A program made the position numbers and the translations under genes. Of a stretch of 64,000 nucleotides of DNA, positions 1 through 11,045 are shown in pieces. How positions within the stretch are numbered: the first letter of the stretch is position 1; the number at the start of each line of letters is the position of its first letter. The notes beneath the pieces are model-generated. The model searched no databases. It was not told the DNA's origin and saw nothing but the letters and a program-made list of their open reading frames with translations. Origin of the DNA: Rhizomys pruinosus (taxonomy: Eukaryota; Chordata; Mammalia; Rodentia; Spalacidae); assembly GCA_009823505.1 (NCBI GenBank), contig VZQC01000350.1:555018-619017 (forward strand), read 5' to 3'.

Positions 1-149
1 ACTCCAATTCCAGGAGAACTCCAGTTCCAGGGGAATCCGAGACCCTCTTCTGACCTCCGCGGCATTGCACGATACGGGTGCACACACCTGCATGCAGACA
101 GTACATTCATACACATACCGAAATAAATAAAAATTAAAAAAAAAAAAAG
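1..149 (+). mobile_element. B2 SINE, 3' part
   Basis: 'actccaattccaggagaac' through 'cattcatacacataccg' and an A-rich tail. Its head lies outside the window. Confidence 0.85.
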
Positions 150-221
150 ATGGTTGTTAGAGACTGGAGTCCAAAATGACAACTCCAAAGAAATTAGACT
201 TAAAAAAAAAAAAAAAAGTTA

Positions 222-383
222 AAGCTGGTCATGGTGGTGCACGCCTTTAATCCTAGCACTCAGGAGGCAGACAGACGCAGGTGGATCTTTGTGAGTTCAA
301 GGCCAGCCTGGTCTACAGAGTGAATTCCAGGACAGCTGGGGCTACACGGAGACCCTGTCTCAAAAAGGCCAAAAAAAAAAAAA
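222..383 (+). mobile_element. B1 SINE
   Basis: From 'gctggtcatggtggtgcacg' through 'gaccctgtctcaaaaaggcc' and an A tail. The duplicate is at 2211-2370. Confidence 0.85.
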
Positions 384-984
384 TAATTAATTATTTTTTT
401 AAAAGCAGGGAAAAGGTTACTAAGTACTAGGCATGCACACCTTAATCTTATGCTTTTGACCATGGATTTAGTGTGACCAGCGGCTGCTAGTTCCTACCTT
501 GACTGCTCTGCTCTGCTGGACTAGCCTGCAAGTATGAGCTAAAGTATGTCAGAATAAACAGCAGTGGAAAGGAAATTGGGATTGGGCGTTTTCTGTTTTA
601 GCTCATGTATCATCCACTTGTCTGCTGGCCATCAAAGTTCTTCCAGAGTTAGGAGTCTCCTAGAGGGAGGAGCTGTGCTGTGTATGTTCTGTGCTCGTGC
701 TGCTTCAAGTCTCTCTGACTTAACAGTTCAGTCATGCTATATTCTGGTTAAGCCCATCCACACTCGGTTGATCTGTCTGGTTCCTTGGTACTGGACATTC
801 CTTTCACCCCAGTTTTGAGCAGCTTTCAGTTTTGTTTCTCTGCGTAAGCGTTCGCCCTGCTGTCTGGAGCTCACATGCTGCATGTGTTGGGTGGGTGCTT
901 CCCCAGTCCGAAGGTTGTCTTCATTTGCTTTCGCTTATCTTTTTTGGGTTTTTTTGGTTTTGTTTTTTTTTTTTTTTTTTTTTT

Positions 985-985
985 N
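985..985. other. Single unresolved base (N) at a T-run
   Basis: The N follows about 24 T and marks the point where copy 1 of the duplication stops. It is probably a contig join or gap placeholder. Confidence 0.8.
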
Positions 986-1470
986 AAGAGGCCCTTGTCT
1001 CTTCCTGGGCCTTCAGTTATGATTGGGGCTGGGATGGTGGAGTTCACTGGATGTGAGAAGTCCCCTCATAGGGCCACACTGCCCAACCCCATACTCAGGA
1101 TCAGTCAGTTCGCAAGGGGGCCCAGCCTGTCTTGTGGAGCCCACCACGGCTGCACCTCAGGTGGCACCTACATGTGCCACTTCATGCCCAGGGCCTGGTG
1201 GTCAGATCTTAAGAAGGCCCAGTCACTGGTGGCACTGCAAGGGTTGGTGGCCTATCTACTCACTTAGTGGTGGTTGAGCCGGTCTCAACATGCAAACTTA
1301 GAGCTCTGGCACACTTGGCTGCAGTGGTAGCGCTAGTTCAGCTGGATGCTGGGCCCTCTACTCAGGCTAGCAAGGGTGGGGAGGGCAGCAGGATGGACCA
1401 GGGCACTCGAGGAGGAGACTGCTGGTGGGGAGCATACCAGAGCAGCTGCTGGTTCGTGGGGAAGGCCTGC
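986..1470. other. Unique stretch, nothing recognised
   Basis: GC-moderate single-copy DNA after the N. ORFs of 84-130 codons here have no recognisable domain. Confidence 0.4.
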
Positions 1471-1473
1471 CAA

Positions 1474-1676
1474 TGGCTAACTTTAATCGTCAGCTTGACA
1501 CAGTCTAGAACCATGGGGGGAGAGTCTCAGTGAGGGACTTTTCTAGAGGGCTGGCCCATGGGTGTGCCCATGCAGGATTGTTTTGGCTACTCCAATTTGT
1601 GTGGGAAGACCTAGCCCCTGCGTGTGGCCCCAGTCCACTAGGATAGGGAACCTGGACTGTGTAAAAGTAGGGAAAA
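1474..1676 (+). mobile_element. Rodent hAT-like (URR1-type) repeat fragment
   Basis: 'ggctaactttaatcgtcagc' and 'ttgacacagtctag' followed by 'ggctggcccatgggtgtgcc' resemble the widespread rodent non-autonomous DNA repeat. The family name is from memory and approximate. Confidence 0.45.
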
Positions 1677-1887
1677 GGGGGCTGGAGTGAATAGCTCAGT
1701 GATTAAGAGCACTGACTGCTCTTAGAGAGGACCCGGGTTCGTGCCCAGCACCCACATGGCGGCTAAGAAACCGCGTAACTCCAGTCCCAGGGAAATCTGA
1801 TTGCCCTCTTCTGACCTCCAGCATTGCACGACTGGAGGTGCACATACCTAATGTAAGCAGTACATTCACACACATTGAACGTTAAAG
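1677..1887 (+). mobile_element. B2 SINE (older, diverged)
   Basis: 'gggctggagtgaatagctca' to 'acattcacacacattg'. It lies directly upstream of a younger B2, giving a tandem pair. Confidence 0.8.
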
Positions 1888-1889
1888 CT

Positions 1890-2132
1890 GGGGCTGGAGA
1901 GATGGCCTAGCGGTTAAGAGAGCTGACCGCTCTTACAGAGGACCTGGGTTCGATCCCCAGCACGCCACATGGGGCCAAGAACCGTCTGAAATCCAATTCC
2001 AGGAGACTCCAGTTCCAGGGGAATCCGAGACCCTCTTCTGACCCTCCGCGGCATTGCACGATACGGGTGCACACATGCATGCAGACAGTACATTCATACA
2101 CATACCGAAATAAATAAAAATTAAAAAAAAAA
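1890..2132 (+). mobile_element. B2 SINE, full length
   Basis: Complete head 'ggggctggagagatggccta', B box GGTTCGATCCC, and 3' end 'cattcatacacata' with an A-rich tail. Confidence 0.9.
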
Positions 2133-2961
2133 AGGATGGGTTGTTAGAGACTGGAGTCCAAAATGACAACTCCAAAGAAATTAGACTTAAAAAAAAAAAA
2201 AAAAGTTAAAAGCTGGTCAGGTGGTGCACGCCTTTAATCCTAGCACTCAGGAGGCAGACAGACGCAGGTGGATCTTTGGAGTTCAAGGCAGCTCTGGTCT
2301 ACAGAGTGAATTCCAGGACAGCTGGGCTACACGAGACCATGTCTCAAAAAGGCCAAAAAAAAAAAAAAAAAATAATAATTATTTTTATTAAAAAAAGAAA
2401 GGTTACTAAGTACTAGGGCATGCACACCTTAATCTTATGCTTTTGACCATGGATTTAGTGTGACCAGCGGCTGCTAGTTCCTACCTTGACTGCTCTGCTC
2501 TGCTGGACTAGCCTGCAAGTATGAGCTAAAGTATGTCAGAATAAACAGCAGTGGAAAGGAAATTGGGATTGGGCGTTTTCTGTTTTAGCTCATGTATCAT
2601 CCACTTGTCTGCTGGCCATCAAAGTTCTTCCAGAGTTAGGAGTCTCCTAGAGGGAGGAGCTGTGCTGTGTATGTTCTGTGCTCGTGCTGCTTCAAGTCTC
2701 TCTGACTTAACAGTTCAGTCATGCTATATTCTGGTTAAGCCCATCCACACTCGGTTGATCTGTCTGGTTCCTTGGTACTGGACATTCCTTTCACCCCAGT
2801 TTTGAGCAGCTTTCAGTTTTGTTTCTCTGCGTAAGCGTTCGCCCTGCTGTCTGGAGCTCACATGCTGCATGTGTTGGGTGGGTGCTTCCCCAGTCCGAAG
2901 GTTGTCTTCATTTGCTTCCTTATCTTTTTTGGTTTTTTTGGTTTGGTTTTTTTTTTTTTTT
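1990..2961. repeat. Copy 2 of the imperfect ~1-kb direct duplication
   Basis: Here the B2 head is present (from 1890) and the T-run at the right leads into a complete antisense B1, as expected for an intact locus. Copy 1 lacks that continuation. Confidence 0.85.
2211..2370 (+). mobile_element. B1 SINE (duplicate of 222-383)
   Basis: Same element as in copy 1 with several single-base deletions relative to it. Confidence 0.85.
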
Positions 2962-3126
2962 TTTTTGTTTTTTGGGTCCTTTTGGTCTTTTTGAGACAGG
3001 GTCTCCTTGTAGCCCCAGCTGTCTTGGAACTCACTCTGTAGACCAGGCTGGCCTTGAACTCACAAAGATCCGCCTGCCTCTGCCTCCCAAGTGCTAGGAT
3101 TAAAGGCGTGCGCCACCACGCCCGGC
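2962..3126 (-). mobile_element. B1 SINE, antisense
   Basis: 'ttgagacagggtctccttgt' to 'gcgtgcgccaccacgcccgg'. It is nearly intact and absent from the matching point of copy 1. Confidence 0.9.
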
Positions 3127-3396
3127 TCGCTTATCTTTTTGTTCCTGTCTGCAGAAAATGTCAAAATCCTTTGGCGTTCGCTGGTCCCGGTTGACTTGGT
3201 CTTGAAACTCCTGGGACTTGGCCTTGAAGCTCTCCGCACTTGTTCAGACACTGTTCTTCAGCTCCAGAGTCTCCACCTGGCTCTCTGAGTAGTTCTTTCT
3301 CTGCACACTGCCTCTCTCCTGTGTGCTTTGCTGGCTCTTTAGTTGACCAGCTGTGCCTTCTTGTAGCTCACTGAGCTGCTTTAAGATTGTTGCTTT

Positions 3397-3640
3397 GGGG
3401 CTGGAGAGATGGCCTAGCGGTTAAGAGCGCCGACCGCTCTTGCAGAGGACCCGGGTTTGATCCCCAGCACCCACATGGCGGCTGAGAACCTTCTGTAACT
3501 CCAATTCCAGGAGAACTCCAGTTCCAGGGGAATCGACACCCTCTTCTGACCTCTGCGGCATTGCACGACACGGGTGCACAAACCTACATGCAGACAGTAC
3601 ATTCATACACATAGAAAATAAATAAATTTAAAAATTAAAA
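3397..3640 (+). mobile_element. B2 SINE, full length
   Basis: 'ggggctggagagatggccta' to 'catacacatagaaaataaat'. Confidence 0.9.
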
Positions 3641-3659
3641 AGATCGTTGCTTTTTGGTG

Positions 3660-4075
3660 GACTGGAGAGATGGCTCAGCAGTTAAAAGCACTGGCTGGCT
3701 GCTCACATAGCAGCTAAGAACCGTCTTAGGCTGGGCATGATGGCACACACCTTTAATCCCACCACTGGGGAGGCAGAGGCAGGCAGATCTCTGTGAGTTC
3801 AAGGCCAGCCTGGTCTACATAACGAGCTCCAGGCCAGCTGGGACTAAAGGGAGACCCTGTTAAAAAAAAAAAAGCACTGGCTGCTCTTGCACAGGACCTG
3901 GGTTTGATTCCCAGGACCCACATGGCAGCTAACAACCATCCACAACTCCAGTTCCAGGGGATCTGATGCCCTCTCCTATCCTCTCTGGGCATTGTATGAC
4001 ACAGGTGCACTTACGTGCATGTAGGCAATGCATGCACATAGAATAAAAAAAAATAAAATATTTTTAAAAGATCAT
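3660..4075 (+). mobile_element. B2 SINE interrupted by a B1
   Basis: A B2 head at 3660-3730 is followed by B1 3731-3872, then B2 body 3873-4075 repeating 'gcactggctgctcttgcaca'. The overlap 'aaaagcactggctg' is duplicated around the B1, which fits target-site duplication. Confidence 0.75.
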
Positions 4076-4145
4076 TGCTTTTTAATTCCTCATCAGGCAG
4101 TCTGCACCCCCCCCCCCAGAGGTCTGCTTGTTCCTCTGGTTCTGT

Positions 4146-4310
4146 CAAGCTGGGCATGATCATGCATACTTTTAATCCCGGCACTCGGGGAGAGAGAAGC
4201 ACACAGATGTCTCTGAGTTCAAGGCCAGCCTGGTCTACATGTGAGTTGCAGGCCAGATGGAGCTACAGGGAGACCCTGTCTCAAAAAACACCAAATAATA
4301 ATTAATAATA
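4146..4310 (+). mobile_element. B1 SINE
   Basis: 'aagctgggcatgatcatgca' to 'gaccctgtctcaaaaaacac'. Its A tail has expanded into the adjacent GAA array. Confidence 0.8.
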
Positions 4311-4314
4311 ATAA

Positions 4315-4345
<31 letters not shown>

Positions 4346-4380
4346 AAGAAGAAGAAGAAGAAGAAGAAAGAAGAAAAAGA
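4315..4380. repeat. (GAA)n microsatellite
   Basis: About 20 GAA units grown from the A-rich tail of the preceding B1. Confidence 0.9.
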
Positions 4381-5125
4381 ATTGCCTTATTTGAACTTTA
4401 TTGATCGGCTTTTGGAAACACCTTCACCATTCAGCCCAGCAAGGGCCTTGGGTAGATCCCTGACTTCTGAATTCGATTCTACCACCTCCTTAGGGGCGAG
4501 CTTAGTAAGCCTAGTCTCCCTTCTAAAAGGCAGGTGTGATGCAGCAAGTTTCCCATTTTCCTTAGAGCTATGCCCTGCAGTGTTTAACCCTCTCCTGGCC
4601 AAGCAGAGTGGGGCTGCTGCCAAGATGCACACCTGCTTTTGAGATCTGACTACTATCTGGGACCCATGTACCATACACTGGGTCACATGGAATGCTACAC
4701 ATGGGCTTCAGCTAAGGGATTCTGATCTTCAGGTGAGTTGTCCAGGGCTCACAGTTTCTTGGTGAACTTTGAGCTGATCAGTGGAACCCTTGTCTTCACC
4801 CTCTTCAGTGTGTGTGACCTTGGGTGCTTCCTCCGCTTGGTTCTGGCACCTGAACGAAGGTACCCTTGTCACTGAGCAGTTGTCAGCTCAGGGATGGAAC
4901 CCCTTTTCTGCTGTCTTACAGACAAGTCGATAGGACAATGTTTATGCTACATTGTTCATATTTGGCCAGAGGGACACCATTCAGCTCCTCCAGCTTCCCT
5001 GTGGGTCCACAAGGCTGTTGAGCATTTGCTTATTTTCTGGTTGTGAATAGTGTGGGCTCAGTCAGCCTCCTTGTCTCCAAAGAGCCTTTTCTCCTTGGGC
5101 AGGGACTAGTGTTTAGAAACTGAGA
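4381..5125. other. Unique stretch with a TTTATT/AATAAA motif, gene status unclear
   Basis: The minus strand has AATAAA (plus-strand 4397-4402) and a 99-codon frame at 4387-4686. I could not match it to a family. A degenerate retrocopy is possible, but no minus-strand poly(A) tail is present. Confidence 0.25.
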
Positions 5126-5127
5126 AA

Positions 5128-5345
5128 TGGGCTGGAGAAATGGCTCAGCAGTTAAGAGCACTGGCTGCTCTGGCAAAGGATCTGGGCTCGGTTCTCAGCA
5201 CCCACATGGTGTCTAAACAACCATCCATAATCTAGTTTCAGGAGATCTGACACCGTCTTCTGGCTTCCAAGGGCATTGCACACGTGTGTGTACCTATATA
5301 TACTCAGACACACACACATACCTCCCACACACACACCTTTGATGT
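5128..5345 (+). mobile_element. B2 SINE, diverged
   Basis: 'gggctggagaaatggctcag' to a CA-rich 3' end. Confidence 0.8.
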
Positions 5346-5367
5346 AAGAGAAAAATGACACAATGTT

Positions 5368-5505
5368 GTTGTTGTTGAGACAGGGTCTCCCTGTAGATCC
5401 AGCTGGCATGGAACTCACTATGTAGGCCAGGCTGGCCTTGAACTCAGAGATACACCTGCCTCTGCCTCCTGAGTACTGGGATTAAAGGGGTACACCATGC
5501 CCAGC
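5368..5505 (-). mobile_element. B1 SINE, antisense
   Basis: 'gttgagacagggtctccctg' to 'gtacaccatgcccagcc'. Confidence 0.85.
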
Positions 5506-5517
5506 CTTTAGGAAATG

Positions 5518-5669
5518 AGCCAGGCGTGGTGGTGCACAGCTTTAATCCCAGCACTCGGGAAGCAGAGGCAGGCAGATCTCTGTGAGTTCAAGGCCAGCCT
5601 GGTCTACAGGGTGAGCTCCAGGATAACTGGGACTCAAGGGAGACCCTGTCTCAAAATAAATAAATAAAA
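5518..5669 (+). mobile_element. B1 SINE
   Basis: 'gccaggcgtggtggtgcaca' to 'gaccctgtctcaaaataaat'. It faces the previous B1 head to head, 15 bp apart. Confidence 0.85.
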
Positions 5670-5948
5670 GCAGGAAATGGAGTGTAGGTCTGCCACATTC
5701 TGGATTGCCAGGTTCCCTTCCCATCCCCTTCAGAGAACAGAACCTGTGCATATATAAACAGCACCAAAAATACATTAAAGACGCATTCATACAGATGACG
5801 GGCACACACCACCACACGGACACTGGGCAGCCTTCCCACCGTGTCTGCATCTCTCCCATGAATGAGAACTCGGCCTCCCATCAACCACTCTTTTGTTTAT
5901 TTGCCCAGGTCCACAGTGCACACAACATGGTTTTAAAATGGCTGCCTG
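5670..5948. other. Unique stretch, nothing recognised
   Basis: Single-copy DNA between SINEs, no domain-bearing frame. Confidence 0.4.
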
Positions 5949-6165
5949 GGGGCTGGAGAGATGGCCTAGCAGTTAGGAGCGCCGACTGCTCTTGCAGAGG
6001 ACCCGGGTTCGATTCCCAGCACCCACGTGGCGGCTGAGAACCGTCTTTAACTCCAGTTCCAGGGGAATCCGACGCCCTCTTCTGACCTCCGAGGCATTGC
6101 ACCACACGGGTGCACAGACCTACATGCAGACAGTACATTCATACACATAAAATAAATAAATAAAA
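5949..6165 (+). mobile_element. B2 SINE
   Basis: The internal block 'caggagaactccagttc' is missing. It is flanked by repeated 'aaaatggctgcctgg' at 5935-5949 and 6163-6177, a target-site duplication. Confidence 0.9.
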
Positions 6166-6177
6166 TGGCTGCCTGGA

Positions 6178-6732
6178 GGATTGTAGAAAGCTGTGTGATT
6201 AGTTCACAATGTGCTTGTGGGTCTGCTGGGGTTGGACTGAGGCGACAGAGCCAGAGCACCTATGTGGAGTCGTGGGTTGGCTCTCATCTCCCTGCTCTGA
6301 AATGCAGATAGTGTGTTGATTCTGTTTGTAGTCCAGTTGGCCCTGCCCTCCATTCTTCTGATTTATGGATTGTAAATTATTTTAACAAACCAGTATATTC
6401 ATGAAGTTTTACTGTGTGCTGTGTCCTTCTAACATAATCCAGAACAGAGAACCTTTGAAATTCCAAATATCCCTGTTTATCAGCAAACCAGATGTGGCCT
6501 CTGGTATGCCGCAGCTGTGGAAGTGTGGTTTATTAACAGTGGCCACCTCCATGTGGCTTTCTGTGGTTTGATTACATGGAGGCATATGTGCCCAGAGCTG
6601 TGGGTCAAGGCTGGCTGGTCAGGGCTCTCAGAGGGCCTCACACAGCTCCGGTCAGTGCTGCCAGCCTCTGCTGTTACACCAGCTTCTGCTAAGGTGAAGC
6701 ACCCTAGTTTTCCCCAGCATTCTCTGGACATT
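6178..6732. other. Unique stretch, nothing recognised
   Basis: AT-rich around 6360-6480, otherwise featureless. Frames on both strands lack domains. Confidence 0.4.
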
Positions 6733-6746
6733 AAAACCCTGCCTGG

Positions 6747-7068
6747 CCGGGCAAGGTGGCGCATGCCTTTAATCCTAGCACTTGGGAGGCGGAGGCAGGC
6801 GGATCTTTGTGAGTTCAAGGCCAGCCTGGTCTACAGAGTGAGTTCCAGGCCAGCTGGGGCTACAAGGAGACCCTGTCTCGAAAAACCAAAAAAAAAAAAA
6901 AAAGGGAGCCCTTGCCACAAGTATTGAAAAAACGTGCCGGGCGTGGTGGCGCACGCCTTTAATCCTAGCACTTGGGAGGCGGAGGCAGGCGGATCTTTGT
7001 GAGTTCAAGGCCAGCCTGGTCTACAGAGTGAGTTCCAGGCCATTGGGGCTAAAGGGGAACCTGTCTTG

Positions 7069-7100
<32 letters not shown>
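6747..7100 (+). mobile_element. B1-B1 composite flanked by one target-site duplication
   Basis: B1 at 6747-6903, a ~30-bp spacer (gggagcccttgccacaag and on), then a second B1 at 6935-7100. The 14-mer aaaaccctgcctgg occurs at 6733-6746 and 7101-7114, bracketing both. This suggests the pair inserted as a unit. Confidence 0.7.
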
Positions 7101-7106
<6 letters not shown>

Positions 7107-7114
7107 CTGCCTGG

Positions 7115-8190
7115 CTTGTCTGAAGTATGGGATCCTAGTCCTTCCAACTTCTCTGTCTGCTAACTGCCATCTGCCATCTGCGTAAGTGCATCCTGGGACC
7201 ACTGCCCTATGCCGCAACCTTAGAGCTTCCTATACTCATGATTCTCCTACAAGGCAACACGCCTCCTCCGACCTATCCATGACTGACTGGGCTAGGTCAG
7301 AATGGAACTCAAGGTACCCAACTTCAGGCTGCCAGAACTCTGTCAGCCAGGGCATCAGAGGTGCCAGGCCTCACAGACTAGCCAAGGGCTCAGGTGATGG
7401 ACAGAAGGGATGGCTGCATGGCAGGGACTATGTAAGGAGATGCTGCACAAGGCAGCGAGTGGAGCCACCGGGCAGAGGGTGACAAGACAAAGTGCAGAGG
7501 TCCTCATGGCTGCAGCTAGTGAGTGCCCAGCAGACAGGAGCTGTGGATGCCTGGGTGTGTCGTCTACCACACCCTCCTTGTTCTCCAGCAGCTGGAGCAG
7601 GCCAGCTAAGGCTCTGAGCCTCAGATTCCATCACAGCTGGGGTTCCAGCTGGGCGGAGAACTTCTGGTTTGGACACCTGCATGAGCCCCCGTGGAAGGTG
7701 GGATGGACCTGCTGCTATCTTGCACTTGGCCTGAAGGTCAGGGATGCCCAGAGTTCCTCTGCAGCAGGTCCCACTTCTGACTCGAGCCTCCTAGAGGCAA
7801 GTCTGGAGCCTGGGCTGCCTGCTCAGCTCTCACATCCCTGCTCCTCACCTGGGTTCACAGTGCGGGCTCATTCTCCATTGTGGCACCAGGCCTGGCCATC
7901 GGATCCTTCCACAAGTCATCCCGCATTTAAATCAGCCCTCAGGCCAGATGTGGAACTGCCGCCAGCCTCCCCGACCCCAGGCTCTCATCCACTTGCTTCC
8001 AGCTGAAGGCCTGGAATCATAAGAGCCCCATCTGAAGAGATGGAGAGTCAGGTGACACAGCGCCTCTTGACTGGAATAACCTCTGCTCTACAGTGGGGAG
8101 AAACACATGGCGTGGTCACCTTCTAGCATCCCCCTCAGTAAAAGTAAGCCACAACTGGAGACCAGCACCAGCCCCTTCCCAGGACAGGCT
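7115..8190. other. Unique stretch, nothing recognised
   Basis: GC-moderate. The 198-codon plus frame at 7410-8006 has no recognised domain and no flanking splice logic, so I do not call it a gene. Confidence 0.4.
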
Positions 8191-8504
8191 CTATGGTGGT
8201 TTGAAGGAGACTGTCCACCATAGGCTTCAAGTATTCAGACATTTTGTCCCCAGTCAGTGGCTCTGTTTTGGGACGTCTTTAGGTGTGGCCATGCTGGAGG
8301 AAGCACGTCACTGGGGACGGGTTTAGAGAGTTCAAAAGCCTTGCCAGTCTCCAGTTGCTTTCTCTGCTTCCTGTGCTCACTGGACAATGTGAACCTCGCT
8401 TTCTGCTCCAGCTCCTGCCACCAGGCCTCCCCGCCATGATGGACTCTAATTCCCTGGAACTGTCAATAAGTTTCCTTGGTCATGAAGTTTTTTGTTTTTT
8501 TGTT

Positions 8505-8660
8505 TGTTTGGTTGGTTTTGGGGCTTTTTGAGGCAGGGTCTCCCTTTAGTCCTAGCTGGCCTGGAGCTTGCACCAGGCTGGCCACGAACTCACAGAGATC
8601 CGCCTGCCTCTGCCTCCCAAGTGCTGGGATTAAAGCTGTGTGCCACCACGCCTGGCTAGT
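8505..8660 (-). mobile_element. B1 SINE, antisense (nested)
   Basis: 'tgaggcagggtctcccttta' to 'gtgccaccacgcctggct'. It has a small internal deletion after 'cctggagcttg'. Confidence 0.85.
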
Positions 8661-8665
8661 CGTGA

Positions 8666-8820
8666 TTTTTTTTTGTTGTTGTTGTTCTTTTTTGAGTCAG
8701 GGTCTCCCTGTAACCCCACCTGGCCTGGAACTCACTCTGTAGACCAGGATGGCCTTGAACTCACAAAGATCTGCCTGCCTCTGCCTCCCAAGTGCTAGGA
8801 TTAAAGGCCACGCCCGGCTG
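8666..8820 (-). mobile_element. B1 SINE, antisense (nested)
   Basis: 'ttgagtcagggtctccctgt' to 'ttaaaggccacgcccggctg'. A few bases are missing near its head. Confidence 0.85.
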
Positions 8821-9084
8821 TCTTGATGGTTTTAATCACAGCAACAGAAAAGTGACTAATATGGCCTCCTTTTAGAGATTCCACAACTCAACATGGCCTT
8901 CCTGGGGCCCAGTTCCCAGCTCATGGCCCTTTGGAGAACAAATCCCATTGCCAGAGTAACACAAATTGGTCAGGATGGGTGGCTGAGGTGGAGAGAGGAT
9001 GTGGAGAAAATTATTTCAGTCTGAGGCACAGTGCATGTTCTAGGGCCTGTGGATTCTGTGGAGGTCAGGGCTGGGTGGACCTCA

Positions 9085-9129
<45 letters not shown>
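9085..9129. repeat. (CA)n microsatellite
   Basis: About 22 uninterrupted CA units. Confidence 0.95.
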
Positions 9130-9130
<1 letters not shown>

Positions 9131-10790
9131 GCATCTGGAATCCCCGTTGGAGAGTGAAGTCTTGAGGGACGAGGGCAGAGAATGACTTGAAGACAAGTTC
9201 AGCAGCCCAACACAGGCCACAGAGCTGTCAAGTAACAGACACAGGTGGGGAATGGGGAGTTCCCAGGATGGTGGGCTCAGTTGTGTGCACTCCAGAGCTT
9301 GTTAGTTCCCTGCCTGGGGGAGGAACCTATATATGTTGGGGTGCTTGGGCCATGTGTCCATGTGGCCACAGAGGGATTAAAGACCCTTGGGAAGGCAGCC
9401 ATGCCAGGACAGAGGCCACTTTTCCTTTCCACGCCTTTGTGTCTTATGTCACAGGCTGTGTGGTGCAGGGTGGTGAGGGACCTGGCTGCTTGGGGATGGA
9501 GCTCTTGGGAAGGGGTCACTATCTTGATAGAGCAGAACTGTGAAAAATACATGAGGTGATGAGTGGGGACCTTGGGGCCAGTGCAAAGTGGGCCAGGTTG
9601 AGGGTGATCTCAGGGCTCAGGCCCCCATGCATTTTGGGGACAACATGGCTATGTGTCCTCCTAGAAGGTGGCCCGGCACGGGCTGCACAATTGTAACCTT
9701 GACATGTCCAGACAAGAATGTATGACTGCTAGCCCACCTTCCCTGGGTCTCCAGCTTACTTTCCCAACTGTATGGGACATAGCTTCTGAAGGTGACCAAC
9801 CACTGCAGCATAGTCTGTGGCCCTGATCCTGCCCTGGAACGAGCTGTCAATCACTCCTCACCAGCCTCCCCGTAGGCTCGGCTATAAAGACAGAGCAGGC
9901 TTGGTGGGGTGATGGAAGGAGTGGAAACAACTGGACCATTTTGAAGGTATTCACTACGATCCGTGATAATGGACTGTTTGTTTCATTTTACTTTCTCAGA
10001 AGTTTTTCCAAAGAAAGAACAGACTATATTTTTGGTTCTCCAATTGCTAACAGCCTGCAGCAATGACCATATTCGCTTTTACATAAACCTGTATATACAC
10101 TTGCATATGGAAATCTGTGCACACGTTTGATGCTATTGCCTGGATGTGCAGATGTCAGACCTCTTCAGGCCTGACCATGATGATGCCTGCCCCTCCTGTG
10201 GGTGCAGACATTTCCTAGGTATGCTCAGTGGCTTTGGCACACCTGGTGATACACGCTTGGGCTCCACATGTAACGGACCCCAGGTGTACTGCTCCCCATC
10301 TCAGTATTTCTATAGCTGCTCCCCTGGAAAGGTCTAAGTGGGGCCCAATGTTGATTTACTTTATTTCTCCTTTACTTAGAAAACCCCTGCCCCACCTTTT
10401 ACATTTTACCCTACTTTGGGAATATTTGAAAGAGCCCTGGCCAGTTGAGACTTCGAGTGTCCCTCATCCTGGATTTCTGGCTGGCTTTGGATTGCACACA
10501 CTGGGAAAGCTGCTGCCTGGAGATGCCAGGCTCCTCATGTGCTGAGCTGCTGTAGCCCCTCAGAGTGAACCCCAAGCCAGTGGTACAGTTAAGGCCCATT
10601 TTTACCTGTAGGGTGATTAAAGGAAATTGATTTGTAAAAGTTGAAGCAAATGTACAAGACGAGACCCTGTGTAGGAAAATGTTAATGCTCTCCGTTTGCC
10701 ACCTAACTTGCCTGGTGGGATACTTGAGGTCTTCTAACTCTACTCCTCCCCCTACCCTATTACCTGGTATTCTTTCTCAAAAATGAGTCT
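9130..10790. other. Unique stretch; weak AT-rich block at 9880-10130
   Basis: No gene is recognised. 9880-10130 is AT-rich with ccgtgataatggac, ctccaattgctaac and agcaatgaccatattcgc, and might be a conserved element. The rest is featureless. Confidence 0.35.
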
Positions 10791-10792
10791 CG

Positions 10793-11045
10793 GGCTGGGA
10801 AGCTGGCTCCCAAGCTTAGTGGGCAGAGCTTGCTGCCTAAGTGTGAGGACCAGAGTTGGAACCCCCAGAACCCACATAAAGAGGGTTATGATCGCACACA
10901 TCTGTGATTGTAGTTCTCTTACAAAGAGGGGAGATGCAGGCAGAAGAAATCTCTGGGTGCTCACCGGCCAGCTAGCCTGGTGTAAGCTGTGCTGAACAGC
11001 AAAGGACAGCTTGTTTCAAATACGGAGGAAGTGAGGATGGACAAC
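10793..11045 (+). mobile_element. B3-type SINE, diverged
   Basis: 'gggctgggaagctggctccc', 'gtgtgaggaccagagttgg', 'ccccagaacccacataaag', then 'ggtgctcaccggccagctag', in the order of rodent B3. Confidence 0.65.

Larger units (their letters stand above)
1..984. repeat. Copy 1 of an imperfect ~1-kb direct duplication
   Basis: Matches 1990-2961 nearly base for base (offset 1987 at 564/2551). Differences are small indels, chiefly around homopolymers. It starts inside a B2, contains a B1 and ends in a T-run directly before an N at 985. The left edge lies outside the window. Confidence 0.85.
8190..8862 (+). mobile_element. hAT-like (URR1-type) rodent DNA repeat with two nested B1s
   Basis: The left part 8190-8484 (tatggtggtttgaagg ... 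gtggccatgctggaggaagc ... tccttggtcatgaag) and the right end 8821-8862 (cacagcaacagaaaagtgac) belong to one repeat. It is split by antisense B1s at 8505-8660 and 8666-8820. Confidence 0.55.

Noticed and set aside
1915..1965. tRNA-like A/B-box sequence (GGTTCGATCCC), also in the other B2 and ID copies
   Set aside because: These are the tRNA-derived heads of SINEs; no cloverleaf or acceptor stem of a true tRNA gene is formed.
4387..4686. Possible processed pseudogene on the minus strand
   Set aside because: AATAAA is present but no minus-strand poly(A) tail. The GAA array is the tail of the plus-strand B1. No parent gene could be recognised.
7410..8006. 198-codon plus-strand frame
   Set aside because: No domain, no codon pattern typical of coding exons, and overlapping frames on both strands of similar quality.
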